DNA from: Sepiola atlantica
Lineage: Eukaryota > Mollusca > Cephalopoda > Sepiida > Sepiolidae
Reading direction: 5' to 3'
DNA length: 64,000 bases
NCBI GenBank assembly: GCA_963556195.1
Contig: OY744532.1
Span: 79,877,234 to 79,941,233 of the forward strand
The position numbers were made by a program, and so were the translations under genes. The notes under the pieces were generated by a model, which was not told the origin of the DNA, searched no databases, and was given only the letters and a program-made list of their open reading frames with translations. Below, piece after piece: positions 18,236-29,884 of the stretch. The stretch's first letter is position 1. Every line of letters begins with the position of its first letter.

Positions 18236-21200
18236 ATCCAGGGGCTGGAGAGATTTAGGGGTCGGGGAAAATTTTAGGGGTCAGGACGAACTTTTTAGGG
18301 GTCAGGCCAAATTTTTTTTTTTTTTTTTGTTTTTTTTTGTTTTGAAGTCAAAATATTTTTCATGGTTGGAGGAGAGTGAAAAATTAGGGGGCTGGAGAGA
18401 TTTAGGGGTCGGGGAAAATTTTAAGGGTCAGGACGAACTTTTTAGGGGTCAAGCCAAATTTTTTTGTTTTTTTTTGTTTTTTTTTGTTTTGAAGTCAAAA
18501 TATTTCTCAGGGTTGGGGGAGAGTGAAAAATTAGGGGGCTGGAGAGATTTAGGGGTCGGGGAAAATTTTAGGGGTCAGGCCAAAGTTTTTTGTTTTTTTT
18601 TGTTTTGAAGTCAAAATATATCTAATGGTTGTAAGAGAGTGAAAAATTAGGGGGCTGGAGAGATTTAGGGGTCGGGGAAAATTTTAGGGGTCAGGACGAA
18701 CTTTTAAGGGGTCAGGCCAAATTTTTTTGTTTTTTTTTGTTTTGAAGTCAAAATATTTCTCAGGGTTGGGGGAGAGTTAAACATTAGGGGGCTGGAGAGA
18801 TTTAGGTGTCGGGGAAAATTTTAGGGGTCAGGACGAACTTTTTAGGGGTCAGGCCAAATTTATTTGTTTTTTTTTGTTTTGAAGTCAAAATATTTTTCAT
18901 GGTTGGAGGAGAGTGAAAAATTAGGGGGCTGGAGAGATTTAGGGGTCATGAAAAATTTTAGGGGTCAGGACGAACTTTTTAGGGGTCAGGCCAAATTTTT
19001 TTTTTTTTTTTGGTTTTGAAGTGAATATATTTCTCAGGGTTGGGGGAGAGTTAAACATTAGGGGGCTGGAGAGATTTAGGTGTCGGGAAAATTTTAGGGG
19101 TCAGGACGAACTTTTTAGGGGTCAGGCCAAATTTATTTGTTTTTTTTTGTTTTGAAGTCAAAATATTTTTCATGGTTGGAGGAGAGTGAAAAATTAGGGG
19201 GCTGGAGAGATTTAGGGGTCATGGAAAATTTTAGGGGTCAGGACGAACTTTTTAGGGGTCAGGCCAAATTTTTTTTTTTTTTTTGTTTTGAAGTCAAAAT
19301 ATTTTTCATGGTTGGAGGAGAGTGAAAAATTAGGGGGCTGGAGAGATTTAGGGGTCGGGGAAAATTTTAAGGGTCGGGACGAACTTTTTAGGGGTCAAGC
19401 CAAATTTTTTTGTTTTTTTTTGTTTATTTTTGTTTTGAAGTCAAAATATTTCTCAGGGTTGGGGGAGAGTGAAAAATTAGGGGGCTGGAGAGATTTAGGG
19501 GTCGGGGAAAATTTTAGGGGTCAGGACGAACTTTTTAGGGCTCAGGCCAAATTTTTTTGTTTTTTTTTGTTTTTTTTGTTTTGAAGTCAAAATATTTCTC
19601 AGGGTTGGGGGAGAGTGAAAAATTAGGGGGCTGAAGAGATTTAGGGGTCGGGGAAAATTTTAGGGGTCAGGACGAACTTTTTAGGGTTCAGGCCAAATTT
19701 TTTTGTTTTTTTTTGTTTTGAAGTCAAAATATTTCTCAGGGTTGGGGGAGAGTGAAAAATTAGTGGGCTGGAGAGATTTAGGGGTCGGGGAAAATTTTAG
19801 GGGTCAGGACGAACTTTTTAGGGCTCAGGCCAAATTTTTTTGTTTTTTTTTGTTTTTTTTGTTTTGAAGTCAAAATATTTCTCAGGGTTGGGGGAGAGTG
19901 AAAAATTAGGGGGCTGAAGAGATTTAGGGGTCGGGGAAAATTTTAGGGGTCAGGACGAACTTTTTAGGGGTCAGGCCAATTTTTTTTCTTTTTTTTGTTT
20001 TGAAGTAAAAATATATCTCATGGTTGGGGGAGAGTGAAAAATTAGGGGGCTGGAGAGATTTAGGGGTTGGGGAAAATTTTAGGGGTCAGGACGAACTTTT
20101 TAGGGGTCAGGCCAAATTTTTTTGTTTTTTTTTGTTTTGAAGTCAAAATATTACTCAGGGTTGGGGGAGAGTGAAAAATTAGGGGGCTGGAGAGATTTAG
20201 GGGTCGGGGAAAATTTTAGGGGTCAGGACGAACTTTTTAGGAGTCAGGCCAAATTTTTTTTGTTTTTTTTTGTTTTTTTTTGTTTTGAAGTCAAAATATT
20301 TCTCAGGGTTGGGGGAGAGTGAAAAATTAGGGGGCTGGAGAGATTTAGGGGTCGGGGAAAATTTTAGGGGTCAGGACGAACTTTTTAGGGCTCAGGCCAA
20401 ATTTTTTTGTTTTTTTTTGTTTTGAAGTCAAAATATTTCTCAGGGTTGGGGGAGAGTGAAAAATTAGGGGGCTGGAGAGATTTAGGGGTCGGGGAAAATT
20501 TTAGGGGTCAGGACGAACTTTTTAGGGGTCAGGCCAAATTTTTTTGTTTTTTTTTGTTTTGAAGTCAAAATATTTTTCATGGTTGGAGGAGAGTGAAAAA
20601 TTAGGGGGCTGGAGAGATTTAGGGGTCGGGGAAAATTTTAGGGGTCAGGACGAACTTTTTAGGGGTCAGGCCAAATTTTTTTGTTTTTTTTGTTTTTTTT
20701 TGTTTTGAAGTCAAAATATTTCTCAGGGTTGGGGGAGAGTGAAAAATTAGGGGGCTGGAAAGATTTAGGGGTCGGGGAAAATTTTAGCGGTCAGGACGAA
20801 CTTTTTAGTGGTCAGGCAAAATTTTTTTGTTTTTTTTTGTTTTGAAGTCAAAATATTTTTCATGGTTGGAGGAGAGTGAAAAATTAGGAAGCTGGAGAGA
20901 TTTAGGGGTCGGGGAAAATTTTAGGGGTCAGGACGAACTTTTTAGGGGTCGGGCCAAATTTTTTTCTTTTTTTTTTTTTTTGTTTTGAAGTCAAAATATT
21001 ACTCAGGGTTGGGGGAGAGTGAAAAATTAGGGGGCTGGAGAGATTTAGGGGTCGGGGAAAATTTTAGGGGTCAGGACGAACTTTTTAGGGCTCAGGCCAA
21101 ATTTTTTTGTTTTTTTTTGTTTTTTTTGTTTTGAAGTCAAAATATTTCTCAGGGTTGGGGGAGAGTGAAAAATTAGGGGGCTGAAGAGATTTAGGGGTCG

Positions 21201-23203
21201 GGGAAAATTTTAGGGGTCAGGACGAACTTTTTAGGGTTCAGGCCAAATTTTTTTGTTTTTTTTTGTTTTGAAGTCAAAATATTTCTCAGGGTTGGGGGAG
21301 AGTGAAAAATTAGTGGGCTGGAGAGATTTAGGGGTCGGGGAAAATTTTAGGGGTCAGGACGAACTTTTTAGGGCTCAGGCCAAATTTTTTTGTTTTTTTT
21401 TGTTTTTTTTTGTTTTGAAGTCAAAATATTTCTCAGGGTTGGGGGAGAGTGAAAAATTAGGGGGCTGAAGAGATTTAGGGGTCGGGGAAAATTTTAGGGG
21501 TCAGGACGAACTTTTTAGGGGTCAGGCCAATTTTTTTTCTTTTTTTTGTTTTGAAGTCAAAATATTTCTCAGGGTTGGGAGAGAGTGAAAAATTAGGGGG
21601 CTGGAGAGATTTAAGGGTCGGGGAAAATTTTAGGGGTCAGGACGAACTTTTTAGGGGTCAGGCAAAAATTTTTTTTGTTTTTTTTTTTTTTGTTTTGAAG
21701 TCAAAATATTACTCAGGGTTGGGGGAGAGTGAAAAATTAGGGGGCTGGAGAGATTTAGGGGTCGGGGAAAATTTTAGGGGTCAGGACGAACTTTTTAGGG
21801 CTCAGGCCAAATTTTTTTGTTTTTTTTTGTTTTTTTTGTTTTGAAGTCAAAATATTTCTCAGGGTTGGGGGAGAGTGAAAAATTAGGGGGCTGAAGAGAT
21901 TTAGGGGTCGGGGAAAATTTTAGGGGTCAGGACGAACTTTTTAGGGTTCAGGCCAAATTTTTTTGTTTTTTTTTGTTTTGAAGTCAAAATATTTCTCAGG
22001 GTTGGGGGAGAGTGAAAAATTAGTGGGCTGGAGAGATTTAGGGGTCGGGGAAAATTTTAGGGGTCAGGACGAACTTTTTAGGGGTCAAGCCAAATTTTTT
22101 TTTTTTTTTTTGTTTTTTTTTGTTTTGAAGTCAAAATATTTCTCAGGGTTGGGGGAGAGTGAAAAATTAGGGGGCTGGAGAGATTTAGGGGTCGGGGAAA
22201 ATTTTAGGGGTCAGGCCAAATTTTTTTGTTTTTTTTTGTTTTGAAGTCAAAATATATCTAATGGTTGTAAGAGAGTGAAAAATTAGGGGCCTGGAGAGAT
22301 TTAGGGGTCGGGGAAAATTTTAGGGGTCAGGACGAACTTTTTAGGGGTCAGGCCAAATTTTTTTGTTTTTTTTTGTTTTTTTTTGTTTTGAAGTCAAAAT
22401 ATTTTTCATGGTTGGAGGAGAGTGAAAAATTAGGGGGCTGGAGAGATTTAGGGGTCATGAAAAATTTTAGGGGTCAGGACGAACTTTTTAGGGGTCAGGC
22501 CAAATTTTTTTTTTTTTGGGGGTTTTGAAGTCAATATATTTCTCAGGGTTGGGGGAGAGTTAAACATTAGGGGGCTGGAGAGATTTAGGTGTCGGGGAAA
22601 ATTTTAGGGGTCACGACGAACTTTTTAGGGGTCAGGCCAAATTTATTTGTTTTTTTTTGTTTTGAAGTCAAAATATTTTTCATGGTTGGAGGAGAGTGAA
22701 AAATTAGGGGGCTGGAGAGATTTAGGGGTCATGGAAAATTTTAGGGGTCAGGACGAACTTTTTAGGGGTCAGGCAAAATTTTTTTGTTTTTTTTTGTTTT
22801 GAAGTCAAAATATTTTTCATGGTTGGAGGAAAGTGAAAAATTAGGGTGCTGGAGAGATTTAGGGGTCGGGGAAAATTTTAGGGGTCCTGACAAACTTTTT
22901 AGGGGTCAGGCCAAATTTTTTTGTTTTTTCTTTGTTTTTTTTGTTTTGAAGTAAAAATATTTCTCAGGGTTGGGGGAGAGTGAAAAATTAGGGGGCTGGA
23001 GAGATTTAGGGGTCGGGGAAAATTTTAGGGGTCAGGACGAACTTTTTAGGGGTCAGGCCAAATTTTTTTGTTTTTTTTTGTTTTGAAGTCAAAATATATC
23101 TCATGGTTGGGGGAGAGTGAAAAATTAGGGGGCTGGAGAGATTTAGGGGTCGGGGAAAATTTTAAGGGTCAGGACGAACTTTTTAGGGTCTGCCCAAATT
23201 TAG
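18236..23203 (+). repeat. ~137-bp tandem repeat family B (about 36 units, higher-order)
   Basis: The longest B array. It contains higher-order duplication. The diagnostic variant TTACTCAGGGTTGG lies at 20151, 20999 and 21719. TAGTGGGCTGG lies at 19761, 21311 and 22021. TTGTAAGAGAGTG lies at 18629 and 22265. Several units at a time were therefore copied in blocks of about 710-720 bp, and a larger duplication spans about 3.6 kb. Confidence 0.92.
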
Positions 23204-24305
23204 GGGCGGCGATATGTCTGTATTTAGCTTCCACACCGGGGCGGCGATAGGTACTTATTTAGCATTCAGCAGTGGTGATAGGTACTTATATAGCATGTGC
23301 ACATGGGCGGTAATAAGTACGTATATAGTATGCACACCGGGGCAGTGATAGGTATGTATTTAGCATGCGCACTGAGGAAGCGATCGGTTCATATATAGCA
23401 CGCGCACCGGGGCGGCGATAGGTACGTATATAGCATGTGCACAGGGGCGGCGAAAGGTACATATTTAAAATTCACACCGGGCGGCGAAAGGTACATATTT
23501 AAAATTCACACCGGGGCGGCGATAGGTACGTATTTAGCATTCACACCGGGGCGGCGATAGGTATGTATTTAGCATTCACACCGGAGCAGCGATAGGTATG
23601 TATTTAGCATTCGCACCGGGGCAGCAATATGTACGTATTTAGCTTCCGCACCGGGGCGGCGATAGGTACGTATTTAGAATTCACACCGGGGCGGCAATAG
23701 GTACGTATTTAGAATTCACACCGGAGCGGCGATAGGTATGTATTTAGCATTCGCACCGGGGCGGCGATATGTACGTATTTAGCTTCCACACCAGGGCGGC
23801 GATAGGTACGTATTCAGAATTCAGGGGTGGCGAAAGCTACGTATATAGCATGTACACATGGGCAGCAATAAGTACGTACATAGCATGCACTCTGCAGCGG
23901 CGATCAGTACATATATAGCACGCGCACCGGGGCGGCGAAAGGTACGTATTTAGCATTCGCACTGGGCCGGCAATAGGTACGTATTTAGCATTCACACCAA
24001 AGCGGCAATATGTACATATTAATTATTCGCACTAGGGCAGCGATAGGTACTTATGTAGCATGCACACCGGGGCGCAATTAGTATGTCTTTAGTATTCGCA
24101 CTAGGGCAGCGATAGGTACTATTTAGCATTCGCAACGGGGCGGTGATAGGTACTTAAATAGTATCTGCACCGGGGCGGCGATAGGTACGTATATAGTATG
24201 TGCACTGGGGCGGCGATAGGTACGTAAATAGTATGCGCACCGGGGTGATGATAGATACGTATATAGTATGAACACCGGGGTGGACTTAAGTACCTATATA
24301 GAAGG
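23204..24305 (+). repeat. 35-bp minisatellite family C (copy 3, about 31 units)
   Basis: Collinear with the other two C arrays but missing a few internal units (around 23945 and 24115). Confidence 0.92.
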
Positions 24306-24578
24306 CGCAGATAGAAGTGTTACTTTTTATAGAAATATGTCATACTATTACCCTGGGCAATAGGAGAAATGGTGGGGAAGAAACAGCTTTTGCAAAAGGC
24401 AAAATTAGAAAGTAGCGGCGAAATGGGGCGACCAGGGAAGAGAAAGGTAGCAGATAAAGAGACGACTATTGAGAGAGGGGGCGGACATAGAAGTTTGAAT
24501 ATAAAGATGTTACACACACGATCTTTCTTCAAATATATGTTTTTATGACCCCGAGCAACGCCGGGTAGCCCCGCTAGT
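24306..24578 (+). repeat. 3'-terminal segment D with hairpin (copy 3)
   Basis: Same as 2952-3223, ending CCGCTAGT at 24578. Beyond this base the sequence is unrelated to the satellites, so the right-hand end of the element is well defined. Confidence 0.68.
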
Positions 24579-24727
24579 AATAAATAAAGCACACGGAATA
24601 AAATACAAACAAGGAAAAAACAGAATATACATAGAATTTTCCAAGATAAAGTTTAAATTAACTATATCTTGGAAAATTCTATGTTTTTTTTTGTTTGTTT
24701 GTGTTTTATTCCGTGTGCTTTATTTTT
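24579..24727. repeat. Large hairpin abutting the element 3' end
   Basis: The left arm 24579-24648 (starting AATAAATAAAGCACACGG) pairs with the right arm 24665-24727 (ending CCGTGTGCTTTATTTTT) around a loop of about 16 nt. The inner part (TAGAATTTTCCAAGATA / TATCTTGGAAAATTCTA) is exact; the middle has small gaps. It could be a foldback/MITE copy, and the rolling-circle element appears to have landed exactly at its left end. Confidence 0.8.
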
Positions 24728-25559
24728 CACCTTACTGGTTGGAGAATTAAATGAAAAATTGAAAATAACTTAAAATGCGAGGATAGCAACATGTCTGAGC
24801 ATCTATATAAAGGTTACACCTATTTCTGAAATACCTGAAGAATATAAGGGCCTACGATGACCCCTCTCAGTTAGATGAACCCTTCGACCTTATCAGGTTA
24901 TCTATCTAGGAGTGGAAAAAATCTTATATAATATATGTGCTACTGATATCTTCTGTCTTTGGAGCAAACCATGGCGAAGGGATGGCTCCTTAGTCATGAT
25001 CGACAACCTTCCTAGAGTTGGAGTCTTGAACAAAATATCCGGTTGCAAACCTATAATTGCTTAAGTAGTAGATAGGTCCTGCCTATTGCCTGGTCTATTG
25101 CACTACTTCCTTGTCTATTAGTAAGGCGCAGAGGTACTAGTGCAGTGGTACTTCAAAGACACCCAGTGCTTGGCCTTGTTTTCTGACTAGAATAATGAAC
25201 GCCGTCTTTCTCTCTCTCTTTATAGGCAACCTGGAAGAAAATACACTCACATGACTAGTCTGTGTCGCTTTTGTTCCAACAGCTTGAGGATACAGGATAG
25301 ACAACTTGTCTGGCTGCTGTTATCGACTAGTAGTACAGGAGCTCAACTTGCTCAGTCAACAGTTTTAAAATAACGTGAGTAACTGTACGGAACATGTCTT
25401 GCAGTACAAGGGACCCCACAAGCATCCCCGGTGGGTTTTTCTGAGGACACAACCTCCATGGACCAAGTCTCGACAAATGGTCTGGTTCTGTCAGCTTATT
25501 GTCACTAAACAATAACCCATTTACCCTCCACACTCTATCTAACATCAAAATAATACTAC
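24728..25559. other. Unassigned sequence before the LINE
   Basis: Base composition is moderate rather than AT-rich. It may be the 5' region of the LINE that follows (a short frame with CRFCSNSL is visible near 25258), but no domain was recognised. Contains AGGGCCTACGATGACCCCTC. Confidence 0.3.
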
Positions 25560-25618
25560 AAAGATAAAGCAACAAACCTAAACCAGACACCTGCCATAAA
25601 ACACCTTCGACTCCGCCT

Positions 25619-26100
25619 TTGAGGCTCGCATTCACAAATATCCGGGGGCTTAGGGCCAACATCTATGACGTAGAAACCATTCTCCTAGTAAACTGCCCGG
25701 ATATCGTAGCACTAAGTGGAACAAACTTCGAATCTATAATCTCTTCACACGATTTTGACATGACTGAATACTTCCCACTCATATGTAAAGATTCTGACAA
25801 ACATATGCACGGGAGAGGAGCTTATGCCTGAAACACCTTTGTCTTGACTAGAGAACAGAGGCAAGAATCAGATGATCAAACTTACCTGTATTTAAGATCT
25901 ACTTTACATCACAGCGTTACTTATTTATATTTCTTATACCGTTTTACTTCAACCCAGGACTGTATCCTGCTCAACTTTGTCTCTGAAAGCATAGATAGAG
26001 TACTATCACTTGACTTGAATGCCCAAATACATGTATTCGGGGATTTTAATGCACATCACTGTGTGGCTTGGATTTCACAGAGATACAGACGCAACTCGTA
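25619..26100 (+). pseudogene. LINE endonuclease domain, degraded
   Basis: The frame from 25619 reads LRLAFTNIRGLRANIYDVET and PDIVALSGTNFES, the N-terminal strand and ETN-type motif of LINE endonucleases (E changed to G in ALSGTN). After a stop at 25829 a second frame from about 25844 gives SVTYLYFLYR and HVFGDFNAHH. GDFNxH is the conserved metal/phosphate-binding motif of the exonuclease-endonuclease-phosphatase fold. The enzyme would nick target DNA to prime reverse transcription. At least one frame break and the lost catalytic glutamate mark it as dead. Confidence 0.8.
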
Positions 26101-26273
26101 ACTCTACGTATAGTTTCTCCATAAAGCACTCTCTCCCATAGACAGTCACTTTCCCGACCGGCTCCCCCCACCCGTAAGCTTGTTTGACTGATGCCCATAG
26201 CCCGCTTGGGAACGCTGATCACCTTGTTGTAATAATTGATATCACCCTAAAATCTCGTTAAAAATCTGATGAG

Positions 26274-28101
26274 ATGTTACTAAAAACGACGAGATACTAC
26301 AAGCAGGCTGATTTTGATTCCATCAGATATCACATAAGAGACGCCCCATGGAGTGAAATTGTTTCTCGCCCTGCTGACCAGTGCGCAAATGAGGACACCG
26401 AATGGGTCAAAGTAAGCATTGAAGCACATGTCCCCATGAGAAAATTCTACCAGAAGCCCAACTCTCCACAATTGTTAACCCCGAAATGTGCAGCTGCTAT
26501 TGCTCAGAACAAGCATTCAATAATTCGGTTGTCATCAGTCAACTACGAATAGACATAAATTTGAAGCGTCAAAAAAAAAAATTACGATTGTTATAGGTGA
26601 AGCAACGAGAATGTATACATAGATACCTTGAAAAGGCATTAAGTCGCAGACACTTGGTTCTCCTGATTTCCAGAAAACTATTTAATAGTGTTGTGAATAA
26701 TGAGCAATCAACAATTCCCTCGCTATTCAACCACAATGATGTTGTTTGCACGGCAACTGAAAATGCTTAGCTACTTTCCCAGCGTTTAACCGTAAACTCT
26801 ACTTTGAACTCCGCTAATCACTCCCTCCCAATTTTTTCATTGCGGACTGAAGCCACACTTGGTTAGCTGGTAATTACCCTATCTCATAACCGGGACATAA
26901 TAACAAAATGTGGGCACCCCCAAAGTGTGTAGGCCTGATCTTATACCAGCAATAATAACAAATGAATACTCTGCTAGATTGCCACCTGTCCGCTCTGAAC
27001 TCTACAACAAATGCCTTATCAAATATTGCTTCCTTGATAGTTAGTAGATTGCGGCTGTGGTACCAGTCTTCAAGAATACTTGAGATAGAATTGACCCTCA
27101 GAATAATCACCCAATAAGTCTACTCCCACTCTTCTCAAACATCTTTTAAGCATTAATCAGTCTAGCGATAACCCGACACCTCGTTTCTGCTAAACTTCTG
27201 TCTGACCATCAGTATGCAGTTAGGCAAGCCCGGTCTACTTCAAATATTCTAACGGTCATCTCTGAACGAATATACCATACATTGGACACGGCACTGAACA
27301 TATCTAAAGCAGTTTACAATGTTTAGTATAACGGTCATTTCCTAAAAAATAATTCATATGGTATTACTGAAGGAATATTTAATATAATTAGATGCTTCCT
27401 ATCAAAATAAAAGATCCAGGTTGTCCTCGATGGCTGTTCATCCAAGCAACATGACATAAATGCAGATGTACTCCATGGATAGATCTTTGGATCTTTATTG
27501 TTCCTGATTTTCATATCGACCTCTCTTTCTGAGATCGGTATATTTGCTGACGACATCAGTCTCTATTCTCGCCATGCTGGCAAACGGACGCGCACATATC
27601 CGAGGCAAGAATGATTAGAAAGTGACCTCCAGTCTCTAGTCGAATAGGGTCATAAATAAATAGTAGCATTTAATGCTGTTAACACAAAACCATTTTCATT
27701 CAACAACTACAATAAACCTATTCAGCAACCGATTGCCATGGCAAATAACACTTTATTTGAGAGTCTAACGTTCAAACTCCTGGGCGTACAAATTCATTGA
27801 ATACATTGCCAAGGCTGTAGTAAAGAAGGTAGGCTCTCTCTACCGTGCTAGAAAACTTCTCACACCTGACAGTATCCTATATACCTGCAAAGCTACCACC
27901 CACCCATGCATGGAGTATTGTTGTCACATCTTAACTGCTGCACCATCCACTATTTTCTCCCCTCTTACACAAGGTCATAAAAGGAGTCGGCGATCTAATA
28001 AGTCCCTCACAATCTACCAAGCTCCAGCACCTGTCCGATCAGTGCAATGGTTCAACCTAGTGCCTGTTTTACAAGTACGTCAATTGAATGTGCGCCGATG
28101 A
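26274..28101 (+). pseudogene. LINE reverse transcriptase domain, degraded
   Basis: The first frame (26274-26552) resembles the linker before RT (EWVKVSIEAHVPMRKFYQKP, then PKCAAAIAQNKHS). Later pieces are out of frame with one another. They are PISLLPLFSN near 27110, QYAVRQARSTSNILTVISER near 27210, LNISKAVYNV near 27290 (normally ISKAFDxVW), VLDGCSS near 27427, FADDISLYS at 27543 (the YxDD catalytic motif as FADD), and KKVGSLYRARKLLTPDSILY near 27822 leading to MEYCCH. The motif order is that of a LINE RT palm. Numerous stops make it non-functional. Confidence 0.8.
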
Positions 28102-28416
28102 ACTTGCTACTTTGGTGCCCCCCTCTACGTAAATACACTCGACTAACTTGACAATGAACTAAATCCCATCCATTCAGTGTGAAGGTCCCTATATGCCGGA
28201 AAGCCTTCAACTGCAATAGCTTCTTTTTTGTCCTGCCGGCCTTTGGAACTTTCTTTCTTCTCTATGTTTCTCTGACTGTACCGACATCCAGAAATGTATT
28301 TGAACAAGCATCTCGCTGCAGAGCCTTAAATTTCAAATCAACACCCAGGGCGTTCACCCTAATTCTCAGTTACCAATTACGACTACCGTGGCAACTTGAT
28401 TTGTTTGAATTGAACT
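28102..28416 (+). pseudogene. LINE pol C-terminal remnant
   Basis: The open frame 28179-28416 ends SYQLRLPWQLDLFELN and follows the RT remnant at the position where Jockey-like pol proteins have their variable C-terminal tail. Similarity is weak. The assignment rests mainly on position and collinearity. Confidence 0.4.
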
Positions 28417-28915
28417 AAGTATGAAAAAGAGATAGAATTTAAAGTACTTGAATAACAAAGTAATTTCTAGTAAATATTTTACATTTTAAACATTAAAAAA
28501 GAACATTTTTTTCAGAAAATGAAATATAATAGTTATAAATTATGAACTGAATAATAGTTTATAATTTGAATGGAATTTATTTTCATGAATGTATAAATAT
28601 ATTATATGTGAAATACATATGAATATATGTATAGATATATACGTATTTATGAAATAAATCTAAACATGTGTAGATATTACCTTATTATTTTCAGTCACTC
28701 AGACGTAAAACGTGCTTGTCAACTTAATATAAGGCAGAATGTCTAAAGAAGAATTGACATTAAGATTACATATGCAGATCATTAATCTTAGAAAGAAGAA
28801 GCGGACATAGAACTGCATTGTGCCTTTTTAAATATACATCTACTGTGTTTCTCTCTTTTTTCTTATTTTTATATAAATAACTGATCGCGGTTTAATACAC
28901 ACACAGATAAACACA

Positions 28916-28917
<2 letters not shown>
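28417..28917. other. AT-rich intergenic sequence
   Basis: AT-rich sequence leading to a (TA)n tract. No gene, RNA or repeat was recognised. Confidence 0.5.

Positions 28918-28982
<65 letters not shown>
28918..28982. repeat. (TA)n microsatellite
   Basis: About 65 bp of uninterrupted TA. Confidence 0.97.
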
Positions 28983-28985
<3 letters not shown>

Positions 28986-29330
28986 AGTATCGTGTGCAAG
29001 ATTATATACATATATGTATGTAGGTGCAATCAGTCAACAGAGTTGGACAAGAAGTATAATAATAGTAAATAAAAAACGGAGAATGGAGAAATAAACGTGG
29101 AACTTACAATTTGGAGCCGAATTTATTAGACGATTTTAGAAGCAAAGTAAAGTAAATCTCAATTTTAGTTTTTAGTTTTGTTTTTGTGTATAGTCTGTAT
29201 GAAATTTACAGAAACGATCCCTTTTTTCAAGACTTCTATGAGGTGTGAACATAATTCTTGAAAATGTTAATATAGATTAATTTTCGTATAAATATATATC
29301 TTTAGTTCAGTCCGTTAGAAAGAAATCTAA
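28983..29330. other. AT-rich intergenic sequence
   Basis: Nothing recognised. Confidence 0.5.
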
Positions 29331-29440
29331 CTAAGTGCTCAATTATTTCATAATAAGAGCATAATATTTATTCATGTATAGTATTACAGAAGATCAGATC
29401 AAATCAACATGGTTCAAATCAAGTACGGTCTCAACAAACG
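29331..29440 (+). repeat. Single relic arm of the 39834-type foldback family
   Basis: It has AAGTGCTCAATTATTTCATA, then AAGAGCATAATATTTATT, then GGTTCAAATCAAGTACGG. These match in order the left flank and arm of the perfect palindrome at 39785-39890 (GTGCTCGATTAATTAAG, AAGAGCATAATATTTATT, GGTTTCAAGCACGGAAGG). The opposite arm is absent. Confidence 0.5.
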
Positions 29441-29884
29441 GACGCCAAAAACGTAACCTAAAAAGCAAACTCAACGAAAGATTGGTTTCGTTCATGGGAA
29501 CCGCACATGACGTAGATAGAATTATTATGGTGTAATGAAAAAAACAACTTTTCGAATTGACTTACAGGTCGGCTAGGTGAAAAATACTCGATTATTCCCA
29601 GCAGAATATCATTATTGTACAGACGACTAAATTTGTTTGACGAATCTGTCACGGATATTACCTCGCAAAGGTAGGCGTAGAAAAATAGGACATCTGTTCA
29701 TTGAAACTGGTTTACGTTTATAGAAATTACAAATTCTATTTCCGAGGGAAGATTGAACATCACCTAATGGGTATCCATCGTTGCAAAGGGTTAACTGATG
29801 AATTTAATTTTGTCGTCGAGCTTTATGGGTAAGGGTTTTTATCAAAGTGGGATGTAATGGAGATCGTGACGTCTATTCGAAAAG
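29441..29884. other. Unassigned sequence before the Penelope-like remnant
   Basis: A minus-strand open frame of 64 codons (29458-29652) has no recognisable motif. The stretch may include further degraded parts of the Penelope-like element. Confidence 0.3.

Larger units (their letters stand above)
16285..24578 (+). mobile_element. Complete satellite-bearing Helentron-like element (copy 3, 8.29 kb)
   Basis: It starts CTCCTATATAAAGGGCAGTT directly after the CTAGT of copy 2 and ends with its own hairpin and CTAGT at 24578. The order is E, F, linker, G, F, linker, A, B, C, D. Unlike copies 1 and 2 it lacks the U2-like block, which is deleted between G units. Its B array is the largest (about 36 units). 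No coding capacity was recognised. Confidence 0.58.
25560..28416 (+). mobile_element. Decayed Jockey/CR1-like non-LTR retrotransposon (LINE)
   Basis: About 2.9 kb of degraded pol sequence on the plus strand. It reads, through many stops and frameshifts, in the order apurinic endonuclease, reverse transcriptase, C-terminal tail. Readable landmarks are FTNIRGLRANI (near 25630), FGDFNAHH (near 26036), the RT finger-like QYAVRQARSTSNILTV (near 27210), FADDISLYS (27543) and MEYCCH (27910). These are characteristic of Jockey/CR1-type LINEs abundant in invertebrates. No intact ORF remains, so it is an inactive relic. The 3' tail and target-site duplication were not identified. Confidence 0.85.
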
